Of a DNA stretch of 64,000 nucleotides, positions 20,797 to 33,700 are shown piece by piece (the stretch's first letter is position 1; every line of letters starts with the position of its first letter). Both the position numbers and the translations under genes were made by a program. Under the pieces are notes generated by a model. It did no database searches and had not been told where the DNA came from. It saw nothing but the letters and a program-made list of their open reading frames with translations. The DNA comes from Podospora pseudocomata (Eukaryota > Ascomycota > Sordariomycetes > Sordariales > Podosporaceae), in the NCBI RefSeq assembly GCF_035222375.1, contig NW_026946363.1, forward strand, positions 4,712,001 through 4,776,000, read 5' to 3'.

Positions 20797-23700
20797 GTGA
20801 ACCCATGTCTGAGACGCTTGCCACAACCTTCGATTATCCTGTCATATTCACCTCTGGCGTACTGCCTTGCAGTCTGTATCCATTTCTGGTGCAGGTTGTA
20901 ACACTCAAACGTAAGTTAGAAGATACATATTGGGTCTGGAAAAATACTTAGGTAGGCTATCACAGGTATTCTGATTACCTATTTATAAATATCAGGCGCT
21001 CACTGATAATTAAACACGATGCATGATAGATAAGACCAGAGGTTCGTGGATAACCTTAACAAGCACCCATCTAGCTATCGATTTAAACCCGAATGGATGC
21101 ACTGATCTTTCTCATTAACTGTGGGAGAGATGGAAGAATAATCAGATAATTCTACTGGAAATGGGCACCGATGGGCTAGTCCTACATAATACCGCCAAAG
21201 GGGGCGGTGAGTAAGACACATAATGAAGCGAGCCGAAGGAAGGCAAAGAGCAGAGAAGTACCGGAACAGGCCTGAAAATCAATGCAAAGACTGAAAAGCC
21301 AACATCAATAATACTATCAGGATCAGTGATAAATACCTCGATAATGTTGGGTGACTTGTGTCATGTTGTAGATCAGAGTCAGGAGATGTGTATGTCTTGC
21401 TTTGCTGTGTGTTTAGAGAGCCGCAATTATATTTTTCGTTGAGAGTATGGGTGGGGAGATTACCCGGTTCTCAACTTTAAAAGATGGTATACATAAGGGA
21501 CAAAGATCCATAGCTTATCACGGAAGGATAAAAAAAGGGCTACCTACTAAAAAAAATATTTTGTGTTGGGTTGAACCAAGGCAATACCGGCCGATACTGC
21601 GGGTTTACTTCTCGCAACCTAGAAACTAGGGATTAATTGCGGAACACTCAAACTACTACACCATCAGGCTAATTTTGTTGAATTACTGCTCCCAAAATCT
21701 CATTTTAAGTACTGTACTCTGAGTTTGAGGATGAGCTCCACCCGCAGAGAGTCACTACTGCCTCTACCGAAAGAACAAACCCTCCATGTAGCACCTATCA
21801 ATTAAGGGATACCACCCCCGACCTAAGCCACTGCACCGGGAGCCCCGTTACAGAAGCACCAAAACAATCACGTCTTTAATCAACCTTGGCACCCCTTGGG
21901 TGCGCTATTGTAATTTTTAATTGACTAAATTCAGATGTGCTCGGCTGAAGAATCAAGACATTCCTACCCACTTGCTTTGTTTATTCAGGGTAGCAGTTCC
22001 ACATTCTCAGGTGCACTTTTTCAAAGTATAAATGAGAGAATGGCCGAGGAATTGATCTGAAAAGATGTTGGATTGAAAGAACCAACATTATTGATTTGTT
22101 TCGTGTCCTTCCATCGAAAGTCTTCCCCAACACCCCTTACCCATTCCTGACGCACCTACTGGAGGTGGCATGTGCGTGTCGCGATTTAACCCAGTGCTTG
22201 CTTCCCAAAGAGTCAAGCAAGGAACCCCAGTGCCGTGGCTATCGTCGGAGAAACTTGAACTTGAAGCAAGGTTCTAGACTATTACGACTTTCATTCCTGG
22301 CAGACCTGGCGGTGAGGAAATCCCAAAAATGTCGGCTCGGGGAGAAAACCAAGTGCACTGCCCTAGAACTTCCTGGTGACCTCAGTCACATTCATGAGAC
22401 TTCTTCACCTTCCAAATGATCCTACTCGAGTCATAAGTCACTGATAAGGCTCCGAGTTGGCTTTCTTCATGATGTTCTGGTATGAATCCTCAGACTCGGT
22501 GAAGGCACCGAGACATTGATTGAGGGCCTGGGCCAACAGAAGGCCGAGAGCATATCCCCGACACGAGGCAAGGGAACATATTTGACTAGTATATACAGAT
22601 CATTGCTGATTCTGGGCCCATTCTTCGAGGATGGTATTTGAGACATCGAGTCATCTGGATCGTCGACCATGTGCTTGGGCCAGACATGATTGCTGAGGAA
22701 TGTGATGAACAAGAATAGAACATCCAGAAGACCCAAAGAAGCCACAAAGCCGAGACACTAGCAGAAAGAGTCAGACGAGGCCTCGGCAGGATCTTTCGAG
22801 CCGATTTTCCCAAGGCTGGATCATGGTAGCATCGTGTGCATCACAAGATTGGCCCAATTCTCGATGAAGTGGAAAGTGGAGCTGGCTCTCACAAGATGGC
22901 GGGTCCCTGCGGTCCAATTAAGGACGACATCGTGTTTGTGGGACCCACTGGGCTAGCGGACTGCAGCCAATTGAAGCTCCCAATTGCTGCTTTTGTGGGG
23001 CAGCACCGGTCGCTCGTCCGAGAAAAAAGCTTGTTTCGGTTTCCCACGTTTTTGGGGAGCTTTGACAGTGACAGGTGTCTTGTCAAGGTTTCAGCCTGTG
23101 TTTTGTTGGCGATGTTTACTTTCTATCAGTGTTTGTCGCTGTCTTTGGGATGAGTCAAACACCACCGATCAGGTCTATCATCCCTCGAAGATGAGAGTTC
23201 CATCTGGCCCCCACCGGCATTCCAGCAAGACACATCACATGAAGAATCCGACTGCCTGGAATTTTCTGTCTTACGATTTCTTCTAGATTCCTAGACCCAA
23301 CGGTCCGGTCGAGTTCGTCCGCCCGTTCCGAATCCGGCTAGGGCTAGTCTCCAGCACCAGCTGAATCCACAGCTCCGTCTCGTCTATCCCCGTTTGGGAC
23401 CACGACGTCCGAGCCCAGCCCACAGCAGCTACAGTTTTGCTGCACGACCAGCGCGAATTTATTTTCCCCAATAGTTCTGGCATAAACGCCACCTGTAAGG
23501 AAGAGATTATAGAAATCAGATTTATTGACCGGTTTTGTGCTGCATTCCACAGTCATGTGCGGCGCTGGGAGGCGCCGACTCCACAGAATGCAAGGCACGC
23601 GAGGTGGCGCGCCCCAGACCCCTGACCTTGAATGATGATGGAGTCGACACTATCGAACTCCAATTTCCCTCCTGCAGCTTCTCGGCCAAGTCCCCCAAGA

Positions 23701-23847
23701 GCAACAGAGGTTCGATGAGGGTGGAAGATCAACACAGATAAATGGGCAGTGCCCCTTCCCTGCTATCATCAATAATCTCGGACCCTCAGCGCTCTCTTCA
23801 TCACCGCACCGCATTGCCTCTCGTTAACTGTGCAAGACAATCTAGCA
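20797..23847. other. 3 kb gene-poor, AT-leaning region
   Basis: No gene is called. The minus strand near 22450-22560 has a short coding-like stretch (LGLLLAQALNQCLGAF, ending EPYQ and a stop) without a start or convincing upstream exon. It may be a relic. The rest shows only short frames. Confidence 0.45.
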
Positions 23848-25473
23848 ATGGCTTCCACTCGCTCATCTTCTGGCCTGCGGGCTGTGTCTCTCTTTTGCCT
23901 TATTGCCGCTTCTCAGGCCGTCCCTCACGGCAATGTCTTCAAACGCCAGGGCACTTCGTCAACCCGCAATGGATGCTTCGTCAGCAACGTCGATGGCCAA
24001 CGTCTTCTGTCCGCCTCTACCTACGCCAGTGATGCCATGACCGTCGAGAGCTGTGCGTCCTTCTGCTTTAGGCACAAGTACTTTGCTCTCGAATTTGGCC
24101 GTGAGTGCTACTGCGGAAACTCCTACACTGCCCAGCCCGTCAGTGATACCCAGTGCTCTATGCAGTGCGCTGGCAACCCAGCACAGAATTGTGGCGCCGG
24201 TAACCGTGTCGACCTCTACACCAACGGACTCTACGTTCCCCGAGCCCCCGCCACCCTGAGCACACCATACCTCGGTTGCTTTGTTGACGAGGGACCCCGT
24301 GTGCTCCCTAACAACCTCCTGGGCGCCAGTGATATGACAGCTGAGAAGTGTGCTGCCCACTGTTCCAACTATTCTTACTTTGGTCTCGAGTATGGCAGAG
24401 AGGTAAGTCTTGTCGTTGCCCTGCATAAATATTAGAGTTAAACACTGACTTCGTCTCTGTAGTGCTGGTGTGGAAACTCCAAGCCAAAGAACCCTGCCCC
24501 TGAAACAGATTGCTCATTCCCTTGCTCCGGAGACGACTCTCAGCTCTGCGGTGCCGGCGGCCGGATCAATGTCTGGGGATCCCCTCTTCCTTCCCCTGAG
24601 AATGTTGGCGACTTCGAATACACTGGCTGCTTCACCGATGCCGTTGGTCAGCGTTCGCTCAGAGGCAAGACCACCTACGACTCACAGATGACCTTGGAGA
24701 AGTGCGCGGCCTCCTGCTCCGGATATGATTACTTTGGCGTCTCATTTGCGGAAGAATGCTACTGCGGTGACACACTGGAGCCAACAGCCGAGGAGGTTCC
24801 CCAGGCCGAGTGCGCGATGCGTTGCGCCGGCAACTACAACCAGGTCTGCGGCGACGCCAACAGGTTGAACGTCTACTCCAACGCCCAGTGTCTCACGGAT
24901 CCGGAAAGCCCGCTCAGCGTCCCCGGCTTCAACTACCAGGCCTGCTGGACCGATCAGGTTGGCGACCGCTCCCTTCGCGATGTCGTGGAGCGTAGCGACA
25001 ACATGACTGTCGAGACATGCGCCGCCATTTGCGAGGACTTCAACTTCTTTGGTGTCGAGTTCGGCAGGGAATGCTTCTGTGGCAACACCCTCTACGGAGA
25101 GGTGGCACCTGCTAGCGATTGCACTTTCCGGTGCGCCGGTGACTCGACACAGCTCTGCGGTGCTGTTGACCGGTTGAACCTGTACTATGCTACTGTTCCC
25201 CCAACCACGACATCGGCTGTTGCCACACCTACTCCTACACCTACCCTCCCTGCTGAAGAAGAGGACGATGGGGAGCCCACTGCCACCACTGAGACCCCAA
25301 CTCCCACTTTCACTCTCCCCGGCGGTGACGAGGAGGATGAGGAGCCCACACCTGTGTCCACTGCCGTGGATGCTGAGCCCACTGACACCGACGTGGAGGA
25401 TGAGCCTCCCGTTGAGACTGACGTGGAAGATGAAGAGGACGATGAGGCTCTTCCCACTCCTACTCCCAACTAA
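23848..25473 (+). CDS. secreted protein with four WSC domains
   Basis: Two exons (23848-24402, 24463-25473) joined at GGC AGA GAG/TGC TGG give 521 residues. A signal peptide (residues about 1-24, AVSLFCLIAASQA) is followed by a Kex2-type KR at 32-33. Four WSC domains follow at about 42-130, 145-232, 240-330 and 345-435, each with the pattern GCF...MTxExCAxxC...FGxExGRECxCGN...C...CAGxxxQxCG. The intron falls inside the second domain. The tail (about 440-521) is Thr/Pro/Glu/Asp-rich (TPTPTPTLPAEEEDDGEP). No membrane segment or GPI signal is seen. WSC domains bind carbohydrate, so a cell-wall or extracellular glycan-binding role is likely. The start was chosen at the ATG giving the signal peptide; an upstream ATG-like frame is out of context. 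Confidence 0.9.
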
Positions 25474-26183
25474 GCGATATTATAGTGACTCATGAAACAG
25501 GTGTGTTTTGCTCGCGTTTTTTTCTTTTTAGTTTGTTTGGGATACCATGCGCAGCAACATTGCTCATCTTATGCCGTAGCCACGATCATTTGGATTTACT
25601 TTGTTAGTTGAGCATAGCAATGTCACACAAGCGACTCGTATATGTCACTCATACATTTTTTATCTGTTTGGCTTCCTCGGATACTGCATAACGGTACTTG
25701 TCTCGTGTTAATGTGGTGATATTTGTTGCATGACATAAATCGATGCAGTGATGCAGTCCTAGTGAACAGGGAAAAAAGCCCACAGAAGAAAGGAATATGA
25801 CTCGGCGAGAAAGTACCCAATTACCTATGGAAAAACTTAATATCCGTAACGTTAATCAGTACTACAAATGACTAAGACAGCTCTTACATGACAGACAGAT
25901 TATCCTCATCTGAGCCCGACCCTCAAAAGTTTTAACATTACCCAATCCTTTTTCATCACCGCCCAAGCTTTCTTTTTTACCATGCAAACTTCATTAGTTA
26001 TCTAGAGGCTTGAATGATACACTCGGCGCTTGTGATTGTTGAAGTACCGTTTGCAAACGCAGAGCAACTTTATCTTGACTGTTTACACACGCCAGAAAGC
26101 CGTTTATTACCAGGAGAGCTGACGATGCCCTTCGTTTGCACGGGGTTACTGCGGTGCGTTTGCTTGTATTCTTCAACGACAAC
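25474..26183. other. intergenic
   Basis: Nothing beyond the presumed 3' region of the WSC gene. AT-rich, with no frame of interest. Confidence 0.5.
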
Positions 26184-26424
26184 AAAAAAAAAAAATACCA
26201 ACATCTCAAGGCAACCGATACCGTGTACCTGTCTACTTACATGGTCATAATCAAAAAGAAATGAAAGTGAATCAAATGAAAGTGGTGCTCGGGGGGAACA
26301 TCGCGCAAGAGGTGACAGACATTGGACTCGAACCATGCAGATATAGAACGCTAAGCACTGCGGGTAATTTTATCAATAGAATGCTATGTGATAAACACTC
26401 AAGACCACTGCGCCACGGGGCCCT
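26184..26424 (-). ncRNA. Pol III unit, tRNA-derived (SINE-like or tRNA relict)
   Basis: On the minus strand an A box (TGGCGCAGTGG, 26415-26405) and a B box (GGTTCGAGTCC, 26334-26324) both match the internal Pol III promoter of tRNA genes. The D stem (GCGC/GTGT) and anticodon-like stem (TATCA/TGATA) pair. The 5' GGCCCCG does not pair with the sequence after the B box, and the spacing is long, so this is not a normal tRNA. A run of 12 T (plus-strand A12 at 26184-26195) about 130 bp past the B box would serve as a terminator or tail. A tRNA-headed SINE or a decayed tRNA gene is most likely. Confidence 0.5.
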
Positions 26425-26623
26425 TTTTGTTGAAATTCAACTGCAAATTTCTTATTGACATACCTAGGCACCTTGCTCCGAGATCAAGGGTTAGGGACCA
26501 GATAGTGGACCTGTCCCCGCATGCTGCTGCCTAGTGCTAGCAAAGGCGCGTAACCTCGACAGTGCCAGATCGCAACTTCCTTCGATTGACTGCGTCGCTC
26601 AATTAGACCTCGCCGACACTTGC

Positions 26624-26631
26624 TATATAAA
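26624..26631 (+). promoter_or_regulatory. TATA box of the DUF4419 gene
   Basis: TATATAAA lies 80 bp upstream of the ATG at 26711, a normal position for a fungal TATA element. Confidence 0.5.
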
Positions 26632-26710
26632 GGCGAGGTTCAGTGCGCTATTTCTCCGTTGTTTCCACCCATACCTACCGTACCTAGTTGGCACATAGAC
26701 CGTAGACGTC

Positions 26711-28075
26711 ATGCCTGTCACAATCAAGACCGGGAACACATGGCCCGAGGCGTGGGACCGAGAGCTCAAGGTTGATAGTTCCTTTCGACGTGAGAATGAG
26801 ACAGGGCCCCAGTACGTGAACCCGAAGGCGACTAGTTCGAGTGCCCTCCTCGCTGGAGTGTCGCACGAAGAGCATAGCCAGAGCAAAGGCATTCTCCAGT
26901 GCTCCCTCGCCTTCGACGATAAGGACTTGGCCGACAGCTTCGTCTCGCCTTCCAATAACGGCTTCGTCAACACCATGGTTCATGCGTACAGCTATCATCA
27001 CCATGTTGTCCTCCGTCCCGAGGACATCTGGTTCGCCATTCTCACACAGCTCAGTTTCTACATGAACAAGAACGCCGAAGCTCTACGCTCCCTATTTGTA
27101 GCCCACGAAGGCAAGAAGGAACTTTCGATTGAGATGGATGATCAAGGCGGTGGTCTCGAGAACGTTGACTTTGGCATCTTTGCCAAGAAGATGACGCACC
27201 TACTCCAGGAGAATGTGCTCGACCCAGACTTTCGTCAGTGGATCATCCCCAACTTCACCACCACTACCGACAACGATCTCGTGGTTGGCAGCATCCTTAT
27301 GATGGGCGGGCTAAAGGAATACTTCGCTTACACCTGTTACACGTGCTGTGGTATGCCCTCCGTTACCCTTCTGGGTGAGCGCGAGGACTACGAGAAGATT
27401 CTCAAACGACTCGATGGTTTGCCCCGTCTCGGCAAGGAGCCCACAACATTTGGCCTGTTGCTTGGCCCCATCATCCGCCGCTTCATCGCCAGCTTCGACA
27501 ACCCAAGAGACCCGGATGTGCTCAGTTTCTGGGCCCGCTCCGTAGATCGAGAGTCCGATAGCGGGACGGATGACCTCACCGGCTGGATCTCAGCCTTTTG
27601 TTTCTGGGATTCGCTGGGCCAGTGCACGTACGATGGCGATAACAACTGGCCCAGCAGAATGACCCTTGACGGAGTCAAATATGGCTATGCTAAGACGGAG
27701 GAGATTCCTAACGGCTTCGCTGCAGTTCCGGTTAAGATTGTGTACTTCGGTGATGAGATACACAGCCGGATGGTAGCGGGATCGGTGGGCATTCGAGGGA
27801 TAACATATAACGAACGATTTGGCGTGGACGACTCTGCACCTGCACCAGCTTCTGGTAGAGTTACACCTCTGCGAGACACGATCCAGCCTGTGGTTGGTTG
27901 GTGGATTTACAGGACTGAGAACGACACTAAGGGCGTGAACTTTTCTTTCAAAAATAGGCCCTCTGAACCTCGCTTTCAGAGCCAGGCCAAGCCGAACTCT
28001 AAACTGAATTCTAAAAGCCGTGCCAAGCAATTAGTCCGCCAGTTTAGAGGGCTATTCAAGAGCCGTGATATATAA
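26711..28075 (+). CDS. DUF4419-family protein
   Basis: One uninterrupted exon of 454 residues. The central sequence matches the fungal DUF4419 family: MVHAYSYHHHVVLRPEDIW, FAILTQLSFYMNKNAEALR, then the region around IIPNFTTTTDNDLVVGSILM and YTCYTCCGMPSVTLLGERED. The WISAFCFWDSLGQCTYDG block near residue 296 and VPVKIVYFGDE are also conserved in this family. No signal peptide or membrane segment is seen. The C-terminal ~40 residues are basic (SKSRAKQLVRQFRGLFKSR). The family has no established biochemical role. A TATA box sits 80 bp upstream. The single-exon structure and length are normal for the family. Confidence 0.9.
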   Translation: MPVTIKTGNTWPEAWDRELKVDSSFRRENETGPQYVNPKATSSSALLAGVSHEEHSQSKGILQCSLAFDDKDLADSFVSPSNNGFVNTMVHAYSYHHHVVLRPEDIWFAILTQLSFYMNKNAEALRSLFVAHEGKKELSIEMDDQGGGLENVDFGIFAKKMTHLLQENVLDPDFRQWIIPNFTTTTDNDLVVGSILMMGGLKEYFAYTCYTCCGMPSVTLLGEREDYEKILKRLDGLPRLGKEPTTFGLLLGPIIRRFIASFDNPRDPDVLSFWARSVDRESDSGTDDLTGWISAFCFWDSLGQCTYDGDNNWPSRMTLDGVKYGYAKTEEIPNGFAAVPVKIVYFGDEIHSRMVAGSVGIRGITYNERFGVDDSAPAPASGRVTPLRDTIQPVVGWWIYRTENDTKGVNFSFKNRPSEPRFQSQAKPNSKLNSKSRAKQLVRQFRGLFKSRDI

Positions 28076-28554
28076 CGTGGTAGCTAGGAGGTGGTGGCTG
28101 AAGTATAAATAAGGCCTTGAGCCTTTGTCATTGATTACCCCTTTGCTCCATCTCGAGGCCGCGGTCAGTAGTCAACTACCCCCTTGGAATCTGACTTTGT
28201 ATATACTAACAGTTGATAATGTGACGATTAATCCATTCTTTCCCACGCTATGCTATTCAACAAATCCGAGATCTGTCTTCTCTCCCAAATGACGCTGTTG
28301 ATACCCAGATGCACTCTACAATATATCCATCTTAGCGAACTCATGTAACAACACCATGGCGTACCCTGGCCATCACTTTGCAAGCTATTTCAGCATTTCC
28401 CAAAGGACGCATGCACGCCCAATTCGAGTTTTGGTTTGCAGAAGATCTTCAAAGCCTCGGCCTATCTAGTTAGATTAGAGTCAGTCAACCATTCTCCATC
28501 AACCGCCCAGAGTACAAGAAGGTAAGCATACAGGAACAAAAAAATCAGGAAAGC
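28076..28554. other. intergenic
   Basis: Convergent 3' ends of the DUF4419 gene and the next gene. Nothing else is seen. Confidence 0.5.
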
Positions 28555-29162
28555 TCAATTTAACTGATCCAAAAACAGACTGTCTGTTTCAGAGACAACA
28601 GATGCCGCATCCTCGACATGCTGGTCGACCTTGGTGGTTGCTGCATCGACAGTGGTGCAACTCTCTTGGATGCGTTTGGTGCAACGCTGAATGAAATTGA
28701 AGCCCTGGCAGAGCTCCCGAAATGGTGCTGGCAACACGGTACCAGACTCGTCGAAGTCATGAAACGCCTTTTGAATTGCATGAGCGTATCTAGCAAGCTC
28801 GTCGGCGAGCTTTGTAACATCAGGGTTATACACTATGGGTTTTCTGTGACGCCTCGGAGACCGGGCATAGCGAAGGTTCGTTTCTGCTCAGAGGTAAAGT
28901 GTGTTAGCGATCAGTTCAGGATCAAGATAGCATTAGAGGACAGTTACTTACCCTCATCTGACTGATCAGACTCCGAGTCACTTGCGGTGGGACTGTAGTA
29001 GCAGTCCGAGTCACTATCCGAATGACTACCCTCAATGTTCCCATCAGTTTTGAGCGTTTCAAGAAACGCTGCCCAGTCTGTTCGAGTGTCGGCAAGTCTG
29101 TCCTGAGCTCCAATGCTCGGCCGAAACTTCTTCACGCCTGCGATGTCGTCAAGCAGCTTCAT
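28555..29162 (-). CDS. unrecognised 179-residue protein with acidic Ser/Asp linker
   Basis: Two exons (29162-28952, 28883-28555) keep frame with GTAAGT and GAGCAG sites. The N-terminus reads MKLLDDIAGVKKFRPS. An acidic low-complexity linker follows at about residues 46-70 (SHSDSDSDCYYSPTASDSES). After a basic patch (RYARSPRRHRKP) the C-terminal ~95 residues form a helical segment (VTKLADELARYAHAIQKAF, FIQRCTKRIQESC). No domain is recognised. The frame is also open upstream of the ATG (HHLNDRQQYI), and a further minus-strand frame (29368-29165) may be an earlier exon, so the true 5' end is unsettled. Confidence 0.5.
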
Positions 29163-30796
29163 TATATATTGCTGCCTATCATTGAGATGGTGGGCATTGA
29201 AGGGCCTTCATGTGCGGCAAGATACTGAGCACGGTCGCTCAACATATTTTGTTGAATCGCAATGAATCCGCCAGAAAGTGGCGCGTTGCCAAGGGCCCCA
29301 CCGATTATCTTGTCATACTTGGGATCTCCTCGCATTTCGAGAAAGAAATGGTGGGCACGAAACAGCAACGCGAGGTTATTGAGTACAATGGCGTTACCAT
29401 CATGGCCCTGGTTGGCCGGGGAAAATCAAGGATTCTCAAAGAACTGCTTAAACTCAGCAGACCTCAGAACGAGGGTTCAATGCCCAAAGGCTGGCACGAC
29501 AGCTTAGAGATCAAGAAGGCCGGTGGTCGCCATTGAAAACGAAATGTCGGGTGTACGGTGGGGAGTTGGGCGGAGAAAAGGATCATCCCAGGTGTAAAAG
29601 GGCTGTTGACATGGGAAGAAAGCTCAGTCGAAAGGTTTGCTGTGGTGCAAAGTCTGGACAGTGATCGAGAATTTTTTTTCAAGCTGTCGGATTTGGCAAG
29701 AGAAAATGGAATGTGTGGCCCAAGGCCAAATAAGCAGGCAGGACTTTGGGAAGGTGCGGTTGTAATTGCTCCTTGCAGCCATACTGCAGGTAATTTCATC
29801 CTAATGTGGAAACCACGGGTTATCTGGGATGAACGCTCAAGACCACAAAGCCATTGGACAATTTGATGAATATTGAGACGAGATCTGAAAGCTATATGGC
29901 GCCTGCTAAGCTCTCAGAGGTTAACCCTAACACACTTTGTCTGCATCCGTCATCAATGTCCTTTGCGCCAGAAATGGTCCTACACTAGGCTGCTTCTCCC
30001 CTCGATAAGCAATATCAACAAGTTGATTGGAAAAGCTTTGCCTGGTCGGATTCTAATCGAGGTTCTTTGGGTGCGACCTCCAGTCAATACAGACCGCTCG
30101 CCAACACAGGAAGGGAATTCTGCCGTTTCGGTTGCAAACGTGCCTCCCAATTTTCTGAACGTGAATTTGTATTTTCTCTCTTCCCTGAGTGTTTCCTTCA
30201 AGAGGCTTGGACTATAGTAGCACCAGTCACGTGCACGTTGTTATGGGATGCCTTTCGGGTTAGAGTTATTTGGCCAGCGATTGACGGAGGAGGCAGGAGG
30301 TTGAAGGAGATACGAGTACATACGAGGAGGTTCGGACAATTTTTATGGATATTTCGCACGTTTTGTAGGGGAAGTCCGGAGGCTTTGACAGGTATAACAA
30401 GACGTCGTGGGCAGTTTATTTCATCTTCCTTTTCTTTTCTTGATCTGACAATTCAATCTCTTGCCTGTGCCCTACGCCTGTACCCAGCCGTAGGCCCTTA
30501 ACACACGTCTGACATACTGTCTGGAAGAGAGCTGCGATGGTGGTATGCTGTGGTAAGGAATAGGCAGCTTCAGTCTCACCCACAGGTAGACTGCCCGATC
30601 TTGAGCTTACCTACCGCATATAATGACAGAATCTTGATAGACCTCAATAACTAAAATTCCCGGACAAGCCAGCCAGGGCAATAAACATGCCCACATCCAC
30701 TCTTACTTGAAGAAGTTAAAAACCACCGTGGAATCCTTTCAGGCACTTGCAACTCAACGCATCATATCTTCCTGATCCCCAGTATCCCCAAATTCA
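29163..30796. other. intergenic, possible 5' exon relic of the preceding gene
   Basis: Minus-strand sequence near 29165-29470 looks coding-like (NNLALLFRAHHFFLEM, KYDKIIGGALGNAPLSGGF) but contains a TGA. It may be 5' exons of the gene at 28555-29162 or a broken neighbour. A 144-codon plus-strand frame at 30067-30501 has no motif and I do not call it. Confidence 0.4.
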
Positions 30797-33700
30797 TCAG
30801 TGATCCTGCCGCAAGTCCCCCTTCTCCAAATCCACCCTCGCAACTACCCGCCGTCTCGACACGCTTGCTTTCATCCGCTCCGTCACCCCATCAACAGCAC
30901 CTCTTAGTTTCCCTTTACTCTCTTCTTGCACCTCATCGTCGCCTCCTCTTACCTCCTTCACCGTTTCCTTCATCGCACCATACGCCATGGTCTGCTTATA
31001 GTTCCCCACCTGTCCTAAGTCATCACCATCATACTTCCCACCATGTTCACTCCCCTGCTTACCATTTCCACCATCCAGATCCTCCATCGCCTTCCGTCTG
31101 AACACCCTCCTCAGCCCTAAGCCCCACCTATGAAGAGGGTAGTCTGTCTCAACAGCACTACTCCACTTCTCACCCTGGAGGTCACTGGACACCATTCCAG
31201 TGTTGGAGGACGAGGTCCCCGATTGTGCAGAGAGATACCTACGCCACTCCCATAAGCGCCGTAGGCCAGGAATATGGGTATGAAAATCTTTCAGTTTAGG
31301 GGAAAGTGGGACGTAGGTTGGCTCTTCGTCGGGCTCGCGTGGTTGGGCCCAGATGTAGGTTGAGAAGAACCCTGCTATGGGGTTGACTCTGAAGGCGATG
31401 AAAATGAGCGGAAAGATTACAGCAAATGAGATTCCAACTAGAAGAGGGTCAGTCGAATGAGGGATATTACCTGGGGCGACTTAAACTCACTCAGGTATCC
31501 AAAGGCTTGACGAGCTGGCCACAGAACTTCTCCTGTTTCGGCAGAGTGGGGATAGATATCAAGCTGGATGGCCAGTACGCTTGCCATGAAAGACAGGGGG
31601 AGCTGCGGAATCAGCAAGATGTTGTCCATTGTCAAATAAATTTGTCCAAATGTGCGACGGAAATAAAGACTTTTGACTACTCACGAAAAAAAGGGTGACA
31701 AGGGTAAACACCAATGTGATCTAATTCCGCCGAGATCAGTTATCCATCACTGGTAGCACAGCTTGAACTGGATTAAAATATGACATACATTCCCCTGGCG
31801 ACGAGCCTGTTCAGTGCCAATCCGCGCAAATCTGGCCTCCCAGACGTTGGCAAGCTTCTGCTTGAGATCGAGCAGGTTATTCAGCTAGTTCAGGATTAGT
31901 CACGTCCGACAAACATTAATCACGGATGAGATCCTCCCCATACCTCTCTGTGTATGTTCTCGGCATCCCTAGCCAGTTCATCCACCGCCTCAATGTTCGA
32001 CTTTATCAGCTTAACATTATCCTTGACTTGATTTTCCCCTAAAGGTTTTCTCATAGCCTTCTTCTTCTTTGGCTGGTTTGTCTCAGCTGATGTCGAACAG
32101 CTGGAAAACATGGGCGCCAGCTCTCGGAACTGCCTGATGGCTTCTTGTTGGGCGAGAAAAACACTCCTGATTGTCTTGAGTTCATTTTGGATATCCATGA
32201 TGTTAGACACAAGGGCAGTTTCCTTGGTAAGCTCAAAGAGTTTGTCGGTAAGTTTGAGTTTCTCTCGCTGGGTTATCTTCTTGGCGTCAAGCCTTTTGAC
32301 CAGCTCCTGGAAGCTTTTGAACTGCTGTGATAGCTCATTGGACTTGTCAAAAAAATACAGTTAGCAGGAATTCCGCACTCTTATGATGATGTTTTGACGA
32401 AGACGTACAACCTCGTTTATACTGGTCTCAAATGTTTCCTGAAGTGAGGCATGCAGGGGTCCCTGCCGGCGCAGAAACGTGACGCTGCACTTGATGATCA
32501 AATGTGCCAATTCCAGCCCAGATTGAATGAGGGGACGGCTGTTTTTCGACTTGAGCCTCGCTCGCATGTGATACAAAAGGCTATCGTTCGTTGTCGGATG
32601 ATCGGAGTCGGAATCAAGACAGCATGTGACAACTGTGTTATCTTTGTCGTCCAGAATCCATAGCCAGAGTTGGTCTACCATAAGTAGAGGATATTTGGAG
32701 GAGTTTATATCCTGGCGGTGTTTCCTACTCCACTTCAGCATAACCTGATTGTCATCCCTTTCCTGAGTACTCTCGAGGGTACGATAAGTGAACTGATCAA
32801 GAGTACGTCGGCAGTGAAGTGAGGTGTCGTTCCTTCTGGGCCTCAAATACCCTCGGAGAAGCAGAGTCATAAGTGATTCTCCCGGTGGCTCAATGAAGGT
32901 TTCGGTTGGTTCTTGGCGCATTCTGGTGAATGTCCTAGACTTTTCTCGTCTGAAACGTGTTTCTTGTTGATTCATTGAAGGGTACTCTCCTTTCATTAAT
33001 GCGGCCAGTTTTTTCTGAGAACTGTGCGTCCCAAAGCCGAGTATCGGAATCTTTGTTACAGTGTTAGAGAATTTGTGTGTTGCATGGTCGGAGATATGTT
33101 ATCATACGAATAAAGCTATGGCTCGTCTTTCTCTGTGGGGACTGCCTTGGTTTGGGTTCCCTTCAAGCGCCTGTGATCTGACTGTCAGCATATTTTCTTT
33201 GCACCTACCACAAGATGTGGATAAAGTGTCAAGTTCATTTGTACCTGAGTATATCCGTGGCTGCCTGACATCATGAATCTGTCATAAATTTGGGCCCCTT
33301 TTTCAACAATCGTTAGTCTAGAAGCCAGTGATCATTGGTAGTGTAAAGTCACAAGTGCACGGAAACCATACCCTGATGGTGCCGATCCTGCATAGATCTG
33401 TCAATGATTTTCAGGCTCGTGAAAAGATCCTGAACCAATACGGTCAGTCCTAGCCCTCTCAACAAAAAAACAACAAGTGAAGGTATTCACCTGGGCCCAT
33501 TTCTCCTATTATCGCGGTATCGTTAGCAACGGCTTGCAAACCGAGGCACAAGCACTTACATTCGTTGCCGGTAGATGAATCCACCGGCAAGTCGATGTGA
33601 GAGACCGTATTCTGTTCCGATCAAAAATGATGTGGGCTTGGTGCTGTGGGTTGTAGAGGACTTTGTAGACATCCGGATGCTGCATTTCGAACTTTTCGGT

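Noticed and set aside
25185-25469. Ser/Val/Gly-rich minus-strand ORF
   Set aside because: Antisense of the low-complexity tail of the WSC gene.
26312-26424. Functional tRNA gene on the minus strand
   Set aside because: Acceptor stem does not pair and spacing is wrong; kept as a tRNA-derived unit.
30067-30501. 144-codon plus-strand ORF
   Set aside because: No motif, homologue pattern or splice context; composition like the surroundings.
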